Assembly (NCBI RefSeq): GCF_905220565.1
Contig: NC_059414.1
Location: 12,522,001-12,586,000, forward strand
DNA: 64,000 nucleotides
Reading direction: 5' to 3'
From: Melitaea cinxia
Lineage: Eukaryota > Arthropoda > Insecta > Lepidoptera > Nymphalidae
Part shown: positions 45,101-55,338 of the stretch, one piece after another
Layout of the letters: every line of letters begins with the position of its first letter
How positions within the stretch are numbered: position 1 is the first letter of the stretch
The notes under the pieces: generated by a model
The model's database searches: none
The model's input: only the letters and a program-made list of their open reading frames with translations
What the model was told of the DNA's origin: nothing
Position numbers and translations under genes: made by a program

Positions 45101-48100
45101 TTGGTCGGGCAATTTTGAAATTTCAACATTAACAAAATATCGAGTCATAAATTTAATTAGGTATATTTTTGTCTCAGATTTTCTTATGTTCTTATTTAAT
45201 CACTCGTCTCGTTGCTTGCTGCGAATTACGTAATAATTTAAACCGACGGTTTTAGAACGGCATTTGTAACTTGAACCAAAATTTTACTTACCTTTAACGA
45301 ATGATTTGATGCTTCCTGACCAGTGCAATGATTAAATGAAATGGCTGTCCCAAATTTTGATCCCCTCCCACAATGAATAGTTCTACAGATACTAAAGACG
45401 TTTGTTGTGGGCGGTGCGTGTGTTTAACTTTTCGAAGAGTCAACATAGGGGTAGTTTTTATCATGATGGTGGGAAACAAAATTAACGTCCGCTGATGGTA
45501 AGTGGGTATTTATTTATTTATTTATGGTGAGGCACTCTCCATCCCGCTGGACCGACGATCTACGTAAGATTGCTGGTGGTGGCTGGATCAGGATTACGGA
45601 AAACCGAGATGTCTGGCGCGAACTTTGGAGGCTTATGTCCAGCGGTGGACTGCAATAGGGTGAACTGACTGACTGACAATAAAATGCTTATAAAATATTG
45701 CTAGATACTTTCTACCGTACCCCCCCCACCCCCAAAAAAAAAACGCGTGTATATAATAAAATTGCCAAAATTATTCAAATTTAATGTTGTTATTTATCCG
45801 TTAACACTACATTTTTTATATAATATACGTGGCACATTGTGATATTTATTCCTTTGTGTCATTTATATCGGAAATTACATTTGGGTAAGCTTTCAGCGTC
45901 TCTTTGATGCCAGAGTGATAAGTAGTGTCTGTTTAGTGTACCACGCGTTGTAACGAACATTCCGTTTCATTGGTTGAGTGTTAATGTTAAGGGAAGAAGA
46001 TGACAAAAGAAACATATTATAATTTTTCTTTTTACTCCATAATATACACATGCTCTATATTCCCGAGTCAGACATTTTAATGCCTATGTTTTAAGTTACG
46101 TTATAAATACAACACTGACTCGGGTTAGAGAATCTAATACAACTCTAGAGCGGAAAGTATCGTCACTGTTAACTGCGCGAACAAGTAAGCCGAATTAAAT
46201 GCTTATTAAATTAACTCGATATAGTAAATAAATAAATGTCTACCGAGACATTAGAAATTTAAAGGAACTTAATATTTTGAATATTTTGACTAAGTTAAGG
46301 TTGCATACTGGGTATATTATCTAAGTTTACCCCGCTGGAGCGGTCAATTTTTGATATGATATTAAAAAATGTTTAAATTCCTAATGTGTGGGTAACACAA
46401 AGATAAAATCGTACATATTATCTAAGTTTGTAATGTACCCAGTGTTAAGATACAAAATTTTTTATTTTATTGTTTGATTTTTTTGCTACCTTAACTTTCT
46501 TTTATTATTGTCGAGTTTTTTTTAATTAATTTGTATTATTAGTTTTGTAAATGACATTATTTTGACTTTCGTTAAGTGTGTATATCACTTTCTGACGAAA
46601 AAATAAATCTTTTCATTTCATTTCATTTCATAAAGATAAAAGGGTAAAAGATATCTCCATCTAATTATTAAGATCAATATCATACTCCCCATAAGGTAAT
46701 ATATCGCTGTATTCATGCTGAACTTGTGTGGTTGTATGAACTGTGGGTCTGTTGTTTGAAAAATGATGTATAGTTTATAATTGAGGAAAATAGTAGATTT
46801 TAAAACATCACATTATGATATAGGCTCCTATAATATTTATTATAATTTTGTTGCTAGTCCCTGTTGAAATCGGAATCAAAAATTGAGATACTGATGAACA
46901 GAAAGGTATTACAAGGTACCTGTTTATGGATCTCAGAAATTAATATTTTAGCTTGTCTTCAAATATAAACAGGATTAGGAGAATTTGAATTTTTACGCAC
47001 GATCAATAATTTAACTGTATATTTAATCACTATGTATGTATATGTATGTATGTGTGTATGTGGTGAGTATGGGCTACACACATGAGTTCACGCATTTTTG
47101 GCGCGAACTTGTGGATGTCTATGTCCAGCAGTGGAATGCAATAGGCTGGAATGATGATGATGATGATGATGATGATGATATTTAATCACCCATTTTGTTC
47201 AACAGGACGATGGAATCATGGAAATATTAAAAGACACCAATTTATGTAAGTACAATGTAAATTACCGTGTATATACCGTATAAATATAAAACTTTTATTT
47301 TTTACTATCTGTGACCACGATTTCGTCCGCGTGGAATAGTGACGTTGGACAGTATTTTTTAACCGAGTTCCAAAAAAGGAGGAGGTTCTCAATTCGACTG
47401 TATTTTTTTTGTATGTATGTTACATCAGAACTTTTGACCGGGTGGACCGATTTCGACAATTTTTTTTTAATCGAGAGGTGGTGTGTGAATTGGTCCCATT
47501 TAAATTTATTTGAGATCTAACAAATACTTTTCGAGTTATATCTAATAATACGTTTTTACTTGACGCTTTTTTCGTCGACCTACGTTGTATTATACCGCAT
47601 AACTTTCTACTGGATGTACCGATTTTGATAATTCTTTTTTTGTTGGAAAGGTGATATCCCTAGTTTGGTACTATGGATACTATGTACTACTAAACCAGGA
47701 TCTGATGATGGGATCCCAGAGATATCGAGGGAAACTCGAAAATCTGCAATAACTTTTTACTGGGTGTACCGATTTTGATAATTTTTAATTTAACCGAAAG
47801 CTGATGTTTATCATGTGGTCACATATAAATTTCGTCGAGATCTGATAACTACTTTTTGAGTAATCTTTGATAACGCGTAGTTACTTGACTATTTTTTCGT
47901 CGATCTACGTTGTATTACTCGTCGATGTAATTGAAGTCGGTTTTTTTTTCGTTTGCGAGCGAACACAATTTTTTTGTCACATTTGTTTCTTTGTATTAAA
48001 ATTATTTGTGTCTTTAAATTATAACTGTTGAACGATACTTTGTAATATCATCATTTTACACTTATCTAATTGACGTAATTGTCATTGTGATTTTTTGCTC

Positions 48101-51100
48101 ATATTTTTTTTCTCTGCACTATTCTATCTTTTGAACCAGTTCCAGTGGAAGCTTTGCTGGCTTATGTTCAAGTTTTAATTATTTTTTATATTTAATGGAA
48201 TGTGATTTAAATGTATTACACTACTGATTGTTGCCTAAATAAAAATAAAATTAATATAATTTGCTGTAAGCAACATTTGTAAGAATTCCTAAGGTAGTAT
48301 TTTTATTGAAAGATGCTACACGTTTGTCACATCGAACATGATGATGAGATGCATTTTTTTTGTTCAAGAACTTTTCAATTTCTTACATTTGGTTTTCTAC
48401 AGGTTAATTGACTGCAATGATTACCACTGCAGCACATTTCATTTGAAATAAAAGTATGATTTCAGGCTTTAAAAGTTGTTAATTTCTACGAAGAAAATAT
48501 ATAAAAAATTTAGAACACTGCCTGAAGAAGCGTTCTTAAAATAAATTTGACATTCTTTTGATACAAATGGTGTTATGAAATTTTAATTAGCTGTCTTATC
48601 TTGATGTTATCATTTTTATCGAGAGATTTACAAATAGCTTTTAATTAATTAATAATTAATAAAGTCATATTTTAAACATTTGAGTTATATCTACAAAAAC
48701 ACATTTTAACCGACTTCTAGAAAAGGAGGAGGTTCTCATTTCGATTGTTCTTTTTTAAAGTCAGAACTTTTTACTGAGTTGACTGATTTCGATGATCCTT
48801 TTCTTAATCAAAAAGTGGTGCTTGTGATGTGGTCCCATTTAACTTTAATCGAGATTAAGTAATGGAGCAAGATATTTTCTGATGTGATGATAATATCGCG
48901 CGTAATCGTCTGGTCTGGTCTTAAAAAGCTCTAGCAGATTGTCATCCGTTGTATCGGATATACCAGGTGTCCCAGAACTGGTCCATTAAACAGCAGTTAA
49001 TTTTTGCATTCAGTAGGATTTACTTAGATCTCATGGGTTCCTGCACTTCCGCTTTAAAATACACTTTTCAGAAGTAACGATGCGATTCAAAATCCCCTTA
49101 TTATTATGACGGTAGGATACAGTGTGTCGGCCGAGTAGTACAGCACCACCCCCTTTCTTCCTGTGGGGGTCGTAAAAGGTGACCGAGGGATAAACCTGGT
49201 TCAAAATCATCAGGGTCCTGGAGAAGAAAAACTTTATTTGACAGTGTCTGTCTGACATTGTCTAAATCGTCTGCAATAGACGGACTAAGGCCAATGATGA
49301 GGATACGTAATTATCGTCGCCTTTTGAGACTTTCACTCATTTGGGTGTCATGTGTATGTGGTTAACGCTATATTTCCAAAAAAATATAACTAACACTTTA
49401 AAAAAATTAATCTATGAATAGATTTTCTTGCAAACAAAGAGTTTTAATTTTAACAAAATTAATTAAAGCGATCTTTGTTCATTTAAGTAATAATATTTAT
49501 CATTTACTCATCAAAGTAAATGTTACATTATAATCTCCCTTGTTGCTGTTCCTTGTTTGTGTTGTATTGTTTGTTATGTACACCAAACAAGCTACATCAT
49601 ACATTTTGAAGTTAATTTTTCGATTACTGATAAAACTTTCCATTTTGTAGAAGAAAAAACCGATCTGTCGGATCGATATGGAAAAAAATTACACACTGCC
49701 GTTGTGTTAAGACTCCGTATACAAAATCGTTTGAAAATTTAATATCGGATTAGGTTACGGGAGTCGGATTGTTACAATTAAGGAGCTCTTATAGAGATAT
49801 CATCCCTTTTTAATACTATGAAGTGGAAGTGGACATAGACATTTTAACATGACATGACATGACATGTGGACATAGACAGTAGAATTTTGAATAGAGCACA
49901 TCAGGAAATATAATTAGAACCTCAACCCTACAGAAGAGGACTGCTTAATAATATTGATCTAATGTTTTATTCTTGTGGTGAATAAGGTAGCCAGAGCTCC
50001 TGAGAAGGATCGGTGATAGGGTCAGAAACTTACTTGTAATACTCCTACTGTTACAGGCGTCTATAAGCTACGGTATAGGCTTACTATCAGGTGGACCGTG
50101 CTCTTCTTTACCGACCAAGTTGTATACAAAGAAATCTGTACTCATATTAATGTAATCATCAGCTTCGCGTGAGGAGTGCGCCCGTGCCGCAGCAGTACTG
50201 CGCTGGACATTGAAGCAGGCTCATCGCTGTGGCTGTAGCGGCGTCCAGCTTGCTCGGGATCTCTTAGTCCTGGGGGTGCCTCGAGCGCACGCGTCTGCGC
50301 TCGCCGACGCTGCGGAGTCCGGACGGGAGGCGTATGAGGCACAGATTAAAAATACTGGATTTATGAGTAAGGAGGTTTTAATCGTGAATTTAATTGTATA
50401 GATTTTTGTCTCGTCGGATAATAATATTACCTTATCAAACACGAAATCTAGATATAGTTTCTTATTCATTAAAGTAGGTAAATTTATTATTGATTTAATT
50501 ATTTTTAATTCGTACGATTTATTTTTGTGTCACCCACACATTAGGAAATTCTAAACAATTTTTTAATATCATATCAAAAATCGACCGTTCCAGCGGGAAT
50601 CGAACCTGCATCTCCGACTTACCGTGCCGAGACAGCGCCACGGTCGCTTAGACCGAATATAAAATCATCATATCAAAAATTTCGATCTAGCGAGTACATC
50701 GTTCCATAGCTTAATTGACTAAAGCACCGACACGGTCAGAGATGCGGGTTCGATCTCCGCTGGAACGATCGATTTTTGATATATTAAAAAATTGTTAATT
50801 ATTTTTGTTTTTTTTTTTTATTACTTCATCCTTTTGCACACCTACAAACATTATACAGATGTAAGTACGTCCTTGGCTTGGCTCTCAAAGAATGCTATTA
50901 ACACCATAATCGCCCTATATGCAATTGGTGTAATAATGTCTTCTTGAATAAAAAATAACAACCACTCTGATGTACTAGTGATCACCTAAAACACCGACGG
51001 TTTGCGGGTTCGATTCCCGCTTGGGATTGATATTTGTATTTGTACAAATATTTCTTTGCGGTTTGGATGTCTGTCCTTGTGGGTTTGCCTACCGTGCCTC

Positions 51101-53069
51101 GAAGAGCCCATTAAGCCGTCGGTCCCGGTTGTTATCATGTACACCTGATAGCGATCGTTACTCATAGTATCCCTACATTATATATATCCGCCAACCCGCA
51201 GTGAAGCAACGTGGTGGATTAAGCTCCAATCCTTGTCCTACATGGAGAGAGAGGCCTATGCCCAATAGTGATGTTACAGGCTAAATGCGAATAAAAAATA
51301 AATAAAGGAATAACTATAATAATAACTCAGAAAAGTAAATAAATAAATATATAATTCTTATAATGGTTCCAACATATTAAATACTTGTAAATACCATATT
51401 TTGCAAACTAAGTCAATTTTATCTTAGACTATGAAATTTTTTTTTTATCGAAATAAAGTATCTGAACCGTGCTTAATAAAACATTAGGTTTCTATAAAGA
51501 AATTCCAAAGAAATTTTTACAATTACCGTTTAATATTGTGTAAATTTAAAACTTATATTAAAACCAACAAAGCGTAAGTCTGACTCGCAGATCAAGGGTT
51601 TCGTAACATTGTACAATAATACACTATATACCTAATTGTTAGCTTCGATAAATAAACGTTGAAAAAGTTTCACCCCTTGTATGGCTCCCTTTGGGTTTTA
51701 ACTTCATTTTTTTTAACTGTCGATCAAATGTATTTCACACAAGCTAAGGCTGAAGTTCTGAGGATCCGTGCTATATAACGGTTGGAACACTCTTGTTTTT
51801 TAAATTCGACATCCCTATAATTTGATTATGTAAGTTTTTATTCTAAATGTTTCATTGTGTAATAAATATAATCTAATTATAAGATCCGAACTAGACATAT
51901 TATATCATTATCTTCTTTAGTATGTTGGGTTGTCTGGAAGAAATGGCTAATTAGCCATAAGTTCACCCATTGTACTTCACAGTCTGTAACTATCTTTATC
52001 TGTATCTGTAAATATCTTTGCTTTATCTGTTATATATTTGTTGTGTATAATAAAATTTTAAAAAAATAAAAAAAATAAAGATAAATCGCGAAAGAGTTGG
52101 CTGGAAAATTCCTGACCAGACTATATTATACTTATTCGACAACCGCCATTCAAACCAGGCTTTTAGCAAGCAACCCTGTGTCATCGTATTTGCAATGAAA
52201 CAGCGCTCATTTTGATGTAAGATTTATTTATTAAACATTTAGGTGAAAGTAGCTAGAACAATATATATGAACATACCTGTTCATACCTACCCAATAGATG
52301 TGCCAGGAAAATATTAGACAGCCTAACGTTTGCATTTTCTACAGGCACAGGCTTCATACTGTGTGTAGGTATTAAATTTATTCTTTAAATTCGTATGTGC
52401 GTTTTTAAATAAAAATATATTTTTCAATTTGAATTAAATGTAGCTTGACCAGGAATTTTTTTCCGCTCTCGACAGACATATTGGCCATATAAATGTTTGT
52501 CGTGGTCTGGGCGTTTGTGCTTATGTATTGTGAGTTTCCGGACCCCGGAAATAGGATAAAACCCTACTGGGTAACTTTGAGTGAGAGGCGTTGATTTATT
52601 TTCATGCATTAAGCATAATGGTTGAAGTTCGAAACGAAATAACTTAAAAACAATACAAACTATTATAACAAAATTGAACTATATAGTAACTGTTCAGTGC
52701 AGAGCTTGTGTTCTATTGTCTTTTATCTGGACCTTATCCTACTTGAGGCAATTAAGACTGAGGTGTTTATGATATTTGAAAGTGTGCTTAAAAATACACA
52801 CTATTTTAAGTCCTCCTTTTCAGCATTGCTTAACTATATTTTGAAAATTAAAAAAAAAACTTTCGTTTTCAGTCAATAAACTAACAGACGTAACAGCAGC
52901 ACCGGGCCCGGAAGGTACAGTAGACACGATTAAGCTTACTCTGCACATTGATGAAGTATTCACTGGTGAACAGAAGACTGATGAATTGATAATCGATAAA
53001 TCTCAAGCAAAGGTCCTACTGGAGGAGATGAAAAAAGCGCTAAAAAGAATGGAAGAAATTGATATTTAG
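42167..53069 (+). CDS. COMMD4: COMM domain-containing protein 4 (five coding exons)
   Basis: Subunit of the COMMD ring of the Commander complex, which with CCDC22/CCDC93 and Retriever recycles membrane cargo from endosomes. Coding exons: 42,167-42,169 (only the ATG), 44,063-44,185, 47,206-47,245, 50,163-50,366 and 52,873-53,069; all junctions use GT-AG and keep frame. The 188-residue product starts MKFKFCSDGDCPLWALA, matching the COMMD4 N-terminus. An all-helical HN domain follows (exons 2-4, including ARAAAVLRWTLKQAHR and ARDLLVLGVPRAHASAL). The C-terminal COMM domain ends in the amphipathic helix KVLLEEMKKALKRMEE. It is about 10 residues shorter than human COMMD4. The gap falls at the exon 4/5 join, where the conserved WxVD strand of the COMM domain should be, so a small exon may be unseen or lost. 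Introns hold family A, B, E, H, SINE C and D copies. AATAAA lies at about 53,233. An acceptor at 42,132 suggests an additional upstream non-coding exon. Confidence 0.85.
42560..43245 (-). repeat. LINE fragments in COMMD4 intron 1 (family H)
   Basis: 42,560-42,645 is a plus-oriented LINE end ('aggtgcttttgaagcctatttgaataaagctattttgattt'). 42,930-43,245 is a reverse copy whose minus strand still encodes KKKLIDKAYYSVQGYIDDK, the C-terminus of a Jockey-type ORF2, followed by the family H tail. At 43,257-43,309 a 24-base unit 'tttgtgggattttattatacat' is directly repeated, and (TA)n lies at 43,662-43,682. Confidence 0.6.
43785..44035 (+). repeat. SINE family D in COMMD4 intron 1
   Basis: Head pieces 'tcgttggcgcaatggtaac' and 'ttggcgcaacagtcgtgatttcgatctcc', then 'gccatacaaatgtttgtcacgctctgagcgtttt' and 'ctacagaggacgggtattgtttaatgtgagg'. 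The head looks partly duplicated and interrupted by a T-run. It ends 27 bases before exon 2. Confidence 0.55.
44626..44912 (+). repeat. LINE 3'-end fragment (family G) in COMMD4 intron 2
   Basis: 'actagcttctgcccacgacttcgtccgcgtggaatagtta' to 'gagattagctcattcaagcaagc(aaac)n...ttataatattagtatagat', a typical lepidopteran LINE end, with a (CAAA)n run at 44,862-44,883. Bases 44,186-44,625 and 44,913-45,520 show nothing. Confidence 0.6.
45525..45663 (+). pseudogene. RTE-type ORF2 C-terminal fragment in intron 2
   Basis: Plus strand reads SRWTDDLRKIAGGGW, then RITENRDVWRELWRLM, and a stop, the C-terminus of RTE-like endonuclease/reverse transcriptases. It is followed by 'tccagcggtggactgcaatagg', which is also the 3' end of family B. 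A preceding (ATTT)n lies at 45,508-45,524. Bases 45,664-47,050 are AT-rich; a tRNA-SINE tail piece ('ccgctggagcggtcaatttttgatatgatatt') is at 46,330-46,372 and (TTTCA)n at 46,610-46,630. Confidence 0.65.
47060..47182 (+). repeat. Family B 3' end with (GAT)n tail
   Basis: 'acacatgagttcacgcatttttggcgcgaacttgtgg...gtccagcagtggaatgcaataggctggaatgatgatgatgat', 24 bases before COMMD4 exon 3. Confidence 0.65.
47357..47970 (-). repeat. Family A repeat, near-complete, in COMMD4 intron 3
   Basis: From 'aaccgagttccaaaaaaggaggagg' to 'tttgcgagcgaacacaattt'. It is preceded at 47,310-47,345 by a family G head ('tgaccacgatttcgtccgcgtggaatagtgac'). Confidence 0.75.
48710..48880 (-). repeat. Family A repeat, right-end fragment
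   Basis: 'aaccgacttctagaaaaggaggaggttctcatttcg...ttttactgagttgactgatttcgatgatcc...gtcccatttaactttaatcgagat' is diverged relative to other copies. The bases 47,971-48,709 hold nothing recognisable. Confidence 0.55.
49885..50131 (+). repeat. Family E LINE 3' end just before COMMD4 exon 4
   Basis: Diverged plus copy: 'tagagcacatcaggaaat...cctcaaccctacagaagagg...gtgaataaggtagccagagctcctgag...ctgttacaggcgtctataagctacgg...gaccaagttgtatacaaagaaa'. It ends about 30 bases before the exon, so it supplies part of the 3' splice region. A GC-rich LINE-like piece ('caccaccccctttcttcctgtgggggtcgtaaaagg') is at 49,140-49,210. Confidence 0.55.
50556..50794. repeat. Head-to-head pair of tRNA-like SINE ends
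   Basis: The left arm (50,556-50,618) and right arm (50,734-50,794) are inverted copies of the same 'CAATTTTTTAATAT..ATCAAAAATCGA.CGTTCCAGCGG.GATCGAACC' sequence. Within the right half, 50,700-50,767 folds as a tRNA-like unit: acceptor CGTTCCA pairs fully with TGGAACG, and the T-arm is GCGGGTTCGATCTCCGC. It is too short (68 bases) and its anticodon stem is poor, so I do not call a working tRNA. The same 3' tail occurs at 46,330 and 61,985. Confidence 0.6.
50985..51285 (+). repeat. SINE family C in COMMD4 intron 4
   Basis: A shortened tRNA-like head ('gcgggttcgattcccgcttggg') joins the family C body from 'ttgcggtttggatgtctgtccttgtggg' to 'aggcctatgcccaatagtgatgttacaggct'. Confidence 0.7.
51920..52080 (+). 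repeat. Jockey-type LINE 3' end
   Basis: 'tgttgggttgtctggaagaaatggctaattagccataagttcacccattgtact' and an A-rich tail with repeated AATAAA-like motifs; related to 13,040-13,205. Bases 51,286-51,919 and 52,081-52,469 show no feature. Confidence 0.5.
52470..52600 (+). repeat. SINE family D, 5' truncated
   Basis: 'cgacagacatattggccatataaatgtttgtcgtggtctgggcgtttgtgc...tttccggaccccggaa...ctactgggtaactttgagtgagag'. Confidence 0.6.
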
Positions 53070-53374
53070 TTGAAATATAGAATTATATATTTATGACTTA
53101 GTAAACTTAGGTTTTTTTTTATATTTACGTTTCGTATAACAATTTATGAGAACACAAAATAGGGTTCCCTAAAAGGTAGAGTGAAATTTATATTTTATTT
53201 TCATTATTTAAAATATTTTTTTTTTTTAGTTTAATAAATTGTTATCCTACCTAAAAAAAAAGTTTTTTTTTTCACCAACCTTTTTGATGACTAAGTAGTT
53301 AAAGGTGAGTACAGAAAAGCTAAGGGTTAAAAAAAATTAACACGAGTCTATCGCACTATCTCAGCCCACTCTGC

Positions 53375-53590
53375 TCTCCTCACACATGACAAATATTTAT
53401 ATTGGCCATACAGATGTTTACCGTGGTCTGGGTGTTTGTGCAGTCCTTATGGGTCGAGAATATATCCACCAACCCACGTTGGAGCAGCGCGTTGGATTAA
53501 GCTCTGGTCCTTCTCCAACATGGGGAAAGAGGCCAATGCCCAAAAGTGGGATATTACAGGCTGAAGCGATTCCACATCGGAATAAACTAA
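53375..53590 (+). repeat. SINE family C, internally deleted
   Basis: 'acatgacaaatatttatattggccatacagatgtttaccgtggtctgg...cagtccttatgggtc' jumps directly to 'gaatatatccaccaacccacgttggagcagc...aggccaatgcccaaaagtgggatattacaggctgaagcga'. The 'cgtgcctcggag...gatcgttactcat' block is missing. Confidence 0.7.
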
Positions 53591-53809
53591 CCAACAACTG
53601 ATTGAACTACCTTAGTCTAATATTGATTTCATTCAATGGGTTTTTTATTTAGTAACATGTATCAGGTTTTCATAAATTATTAGGATTTATCTGATTTTAC
53701 TTATATAAGTATTTAATTTGTGGACTCAAAAGAAGACACAAATTTGATATTTGTATCACACCAAGATATTTAAAGTTGAAAACTGTATTATGATAGTGAA
53801 TTATAATAA

Positions 53810-54105
53810 TACTAGCTGACCCGGCGAACTTCGTATCGCCTAACACAAACTTTATCGTATGGCATTAAAGTACAAATTGACTTTTAAGTATTATCACAAA
53901 TCTTTTGTATGGGAGTATAGAAAAGTGTTGTTTTTAGACTTATTCAGGCAATTTAAAATTTTTTTTTTAATTTTTCTCTCCATAAGAACCATCCTCGTAC
54001 TTCAAGGAATATTTTAAAAAAAGAATTAGCGAAATCGGTCCAACCGTTCTCGAGTTTTGCGCTTAGCAACACATTCAGCGACTCATTTTTATATTATAGA
54101 TACCT
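53810..54105 (+). repeat. LINE 3'-end fragment ('gctgacccggcgaacttcgt' type)
   Basis: 'aatactagctgacccggcgaacttcgtatcgcct' to 'gaaatcggtccaaccgttctcgagttttgcgcttagcaacac...catttttatattatagat'. A common insect LINE terminus. Confidence 0.6.
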
Positions 54106-54389
54106 AAGTGTGGGGGTTACTACAAATTTGTTTATAGTCAAGTCGTAGTTGTATTGTCTTCCCTGCTGAAAATTTCAAATAAAGAACGATGATTCCTGAT
54201 AGATTTAGATCTAGATAGACCACATAAAAACAGATAAAAATTGTACAAAAACTGTATGAAAACTTTGGAATCCCTATTTCAAACACAACAGTTTAAAATA
54301 ATTTCCCATACAAATCATCGTTTTTCATTTGGAATTTTCAGCGTGGTTAATATAATAATATAATAATTTTATGGGTCCATACTACATCG

Positions 54390-54620
54390 GAATGACGCGT
54401 TGGCGAAACGGTCACAGCACTGATTTGTGGCTGTTGCGCTAGTGGTTGCGGGTTCGATTGCACATGACAAATATTTGTATTGGCCATACAGATGTTTACC
54501 ATGGTCTGGGTGTTTGTGCAATCCTTATGGGTCTCCCCACGGTGCTCATTAAGCCGTCGGTCCCGGCTGTTATCATGTACAACTGATAGCGATCATTACT
54601 CATAGTAGGGAATATCTCCG
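54390..54620 (+). repeat. SINE family C, 3' truncated
   Basis: tRNA-like head 'gacgcgttggcgaaacggtcacagcac' and 'gcgggttcgattgcacatgac', body to 'gatcattactcatagtagggaatatctccg', then unrelated sequence. Bases 54,621-54,989 are AT-rich with no feature. Confidence 0.65.
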
Positions 54621-54993
54621 AAATAATACACGCGTGGTCGTTTTTTTTTTTTGTAAGACATCCAATTCAATACCTGTATTTTAGGTAAAAACCGGATAAA
54701 TTAGATAAACGTACCTTTAATAAAGGTTTTTATAGACTTGACTTTAACAGAAAAAAATTGACCTGAAAGAGAAATTACAAACATCTTAATCTCGAGTTTC
54801 GATCATAGGCAATTTATTGTTAGTATTGTTATGTACTAGAATTAATTTACTTCGCATAATATAACTGCCAATAGAAGTGCCAATTTATTTTTAAAAAACC
54901 GCTGACCGATAAGCAATAAAATTCTGGATGTTTTTAAAATAAAATCACAAAAAACTACGTGGATGTGGTATAATAAATAAATTTAAAATACCT

Positions 54994-55263
54994 AGACAAG
55001 TTTACGGGAGCGCGAAAGGGCTTTTTAAAAAAAATATTACATTAATTAAACTAAAACTATTTAATTAAAAATTAATTAAAATTACAGTGGACACGTCCGA
55101 ACAGAATTACATGCTCTGGATTAATCGCCGATTTAATTCTAATTAAACTTTCTCAAGACATATGATCCCAAAGCATGAGACAACGTGAGAAATCATTTGT
55201 TATTCCTATTCCGCTGATTAAGCATTTACTTCTATTGTTCTCATGCTTTGGTCCAACATAACT
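54994..55263 (-). repeat. 3' LTR of the errantivirus-like element
   Basis: 270 bases, read on the minus strand from AGTTATGTTGG to AACTTGTCT. By eye it is identical base for base to 59,181-59,450. It carries a perfect 13-base inverted repeat (CCAAAGCATGAGA at 55,168-55,180, complement at 55,239-55,251). Confidence 0.9.
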
Positions 55264-55275
55264 CTTCCCCCCTTA
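55264..55275 (-). promoter_or_regulatory. Polypurine tract
   Basis: On the minus strand AAGGGGGGAAG lies immediately before the 3' LTR, the usual site for starting plus-strand DNA synthesis in LTR elements. Confidence 0.8.
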
Positions 55276-55338
55276 AGTTCGAAACCGTCGGAAGAATTTG
55301 ACTTCTGAAGGTTTCGACCCTTGCTTAAAATTTTATTC

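Noticed and set aside
50142..50469. Two minus-strand frames over COMMD4 exon 4
   Set aside because: Antisense shadows of a GC-rich coding exon with homology on the plus strand.
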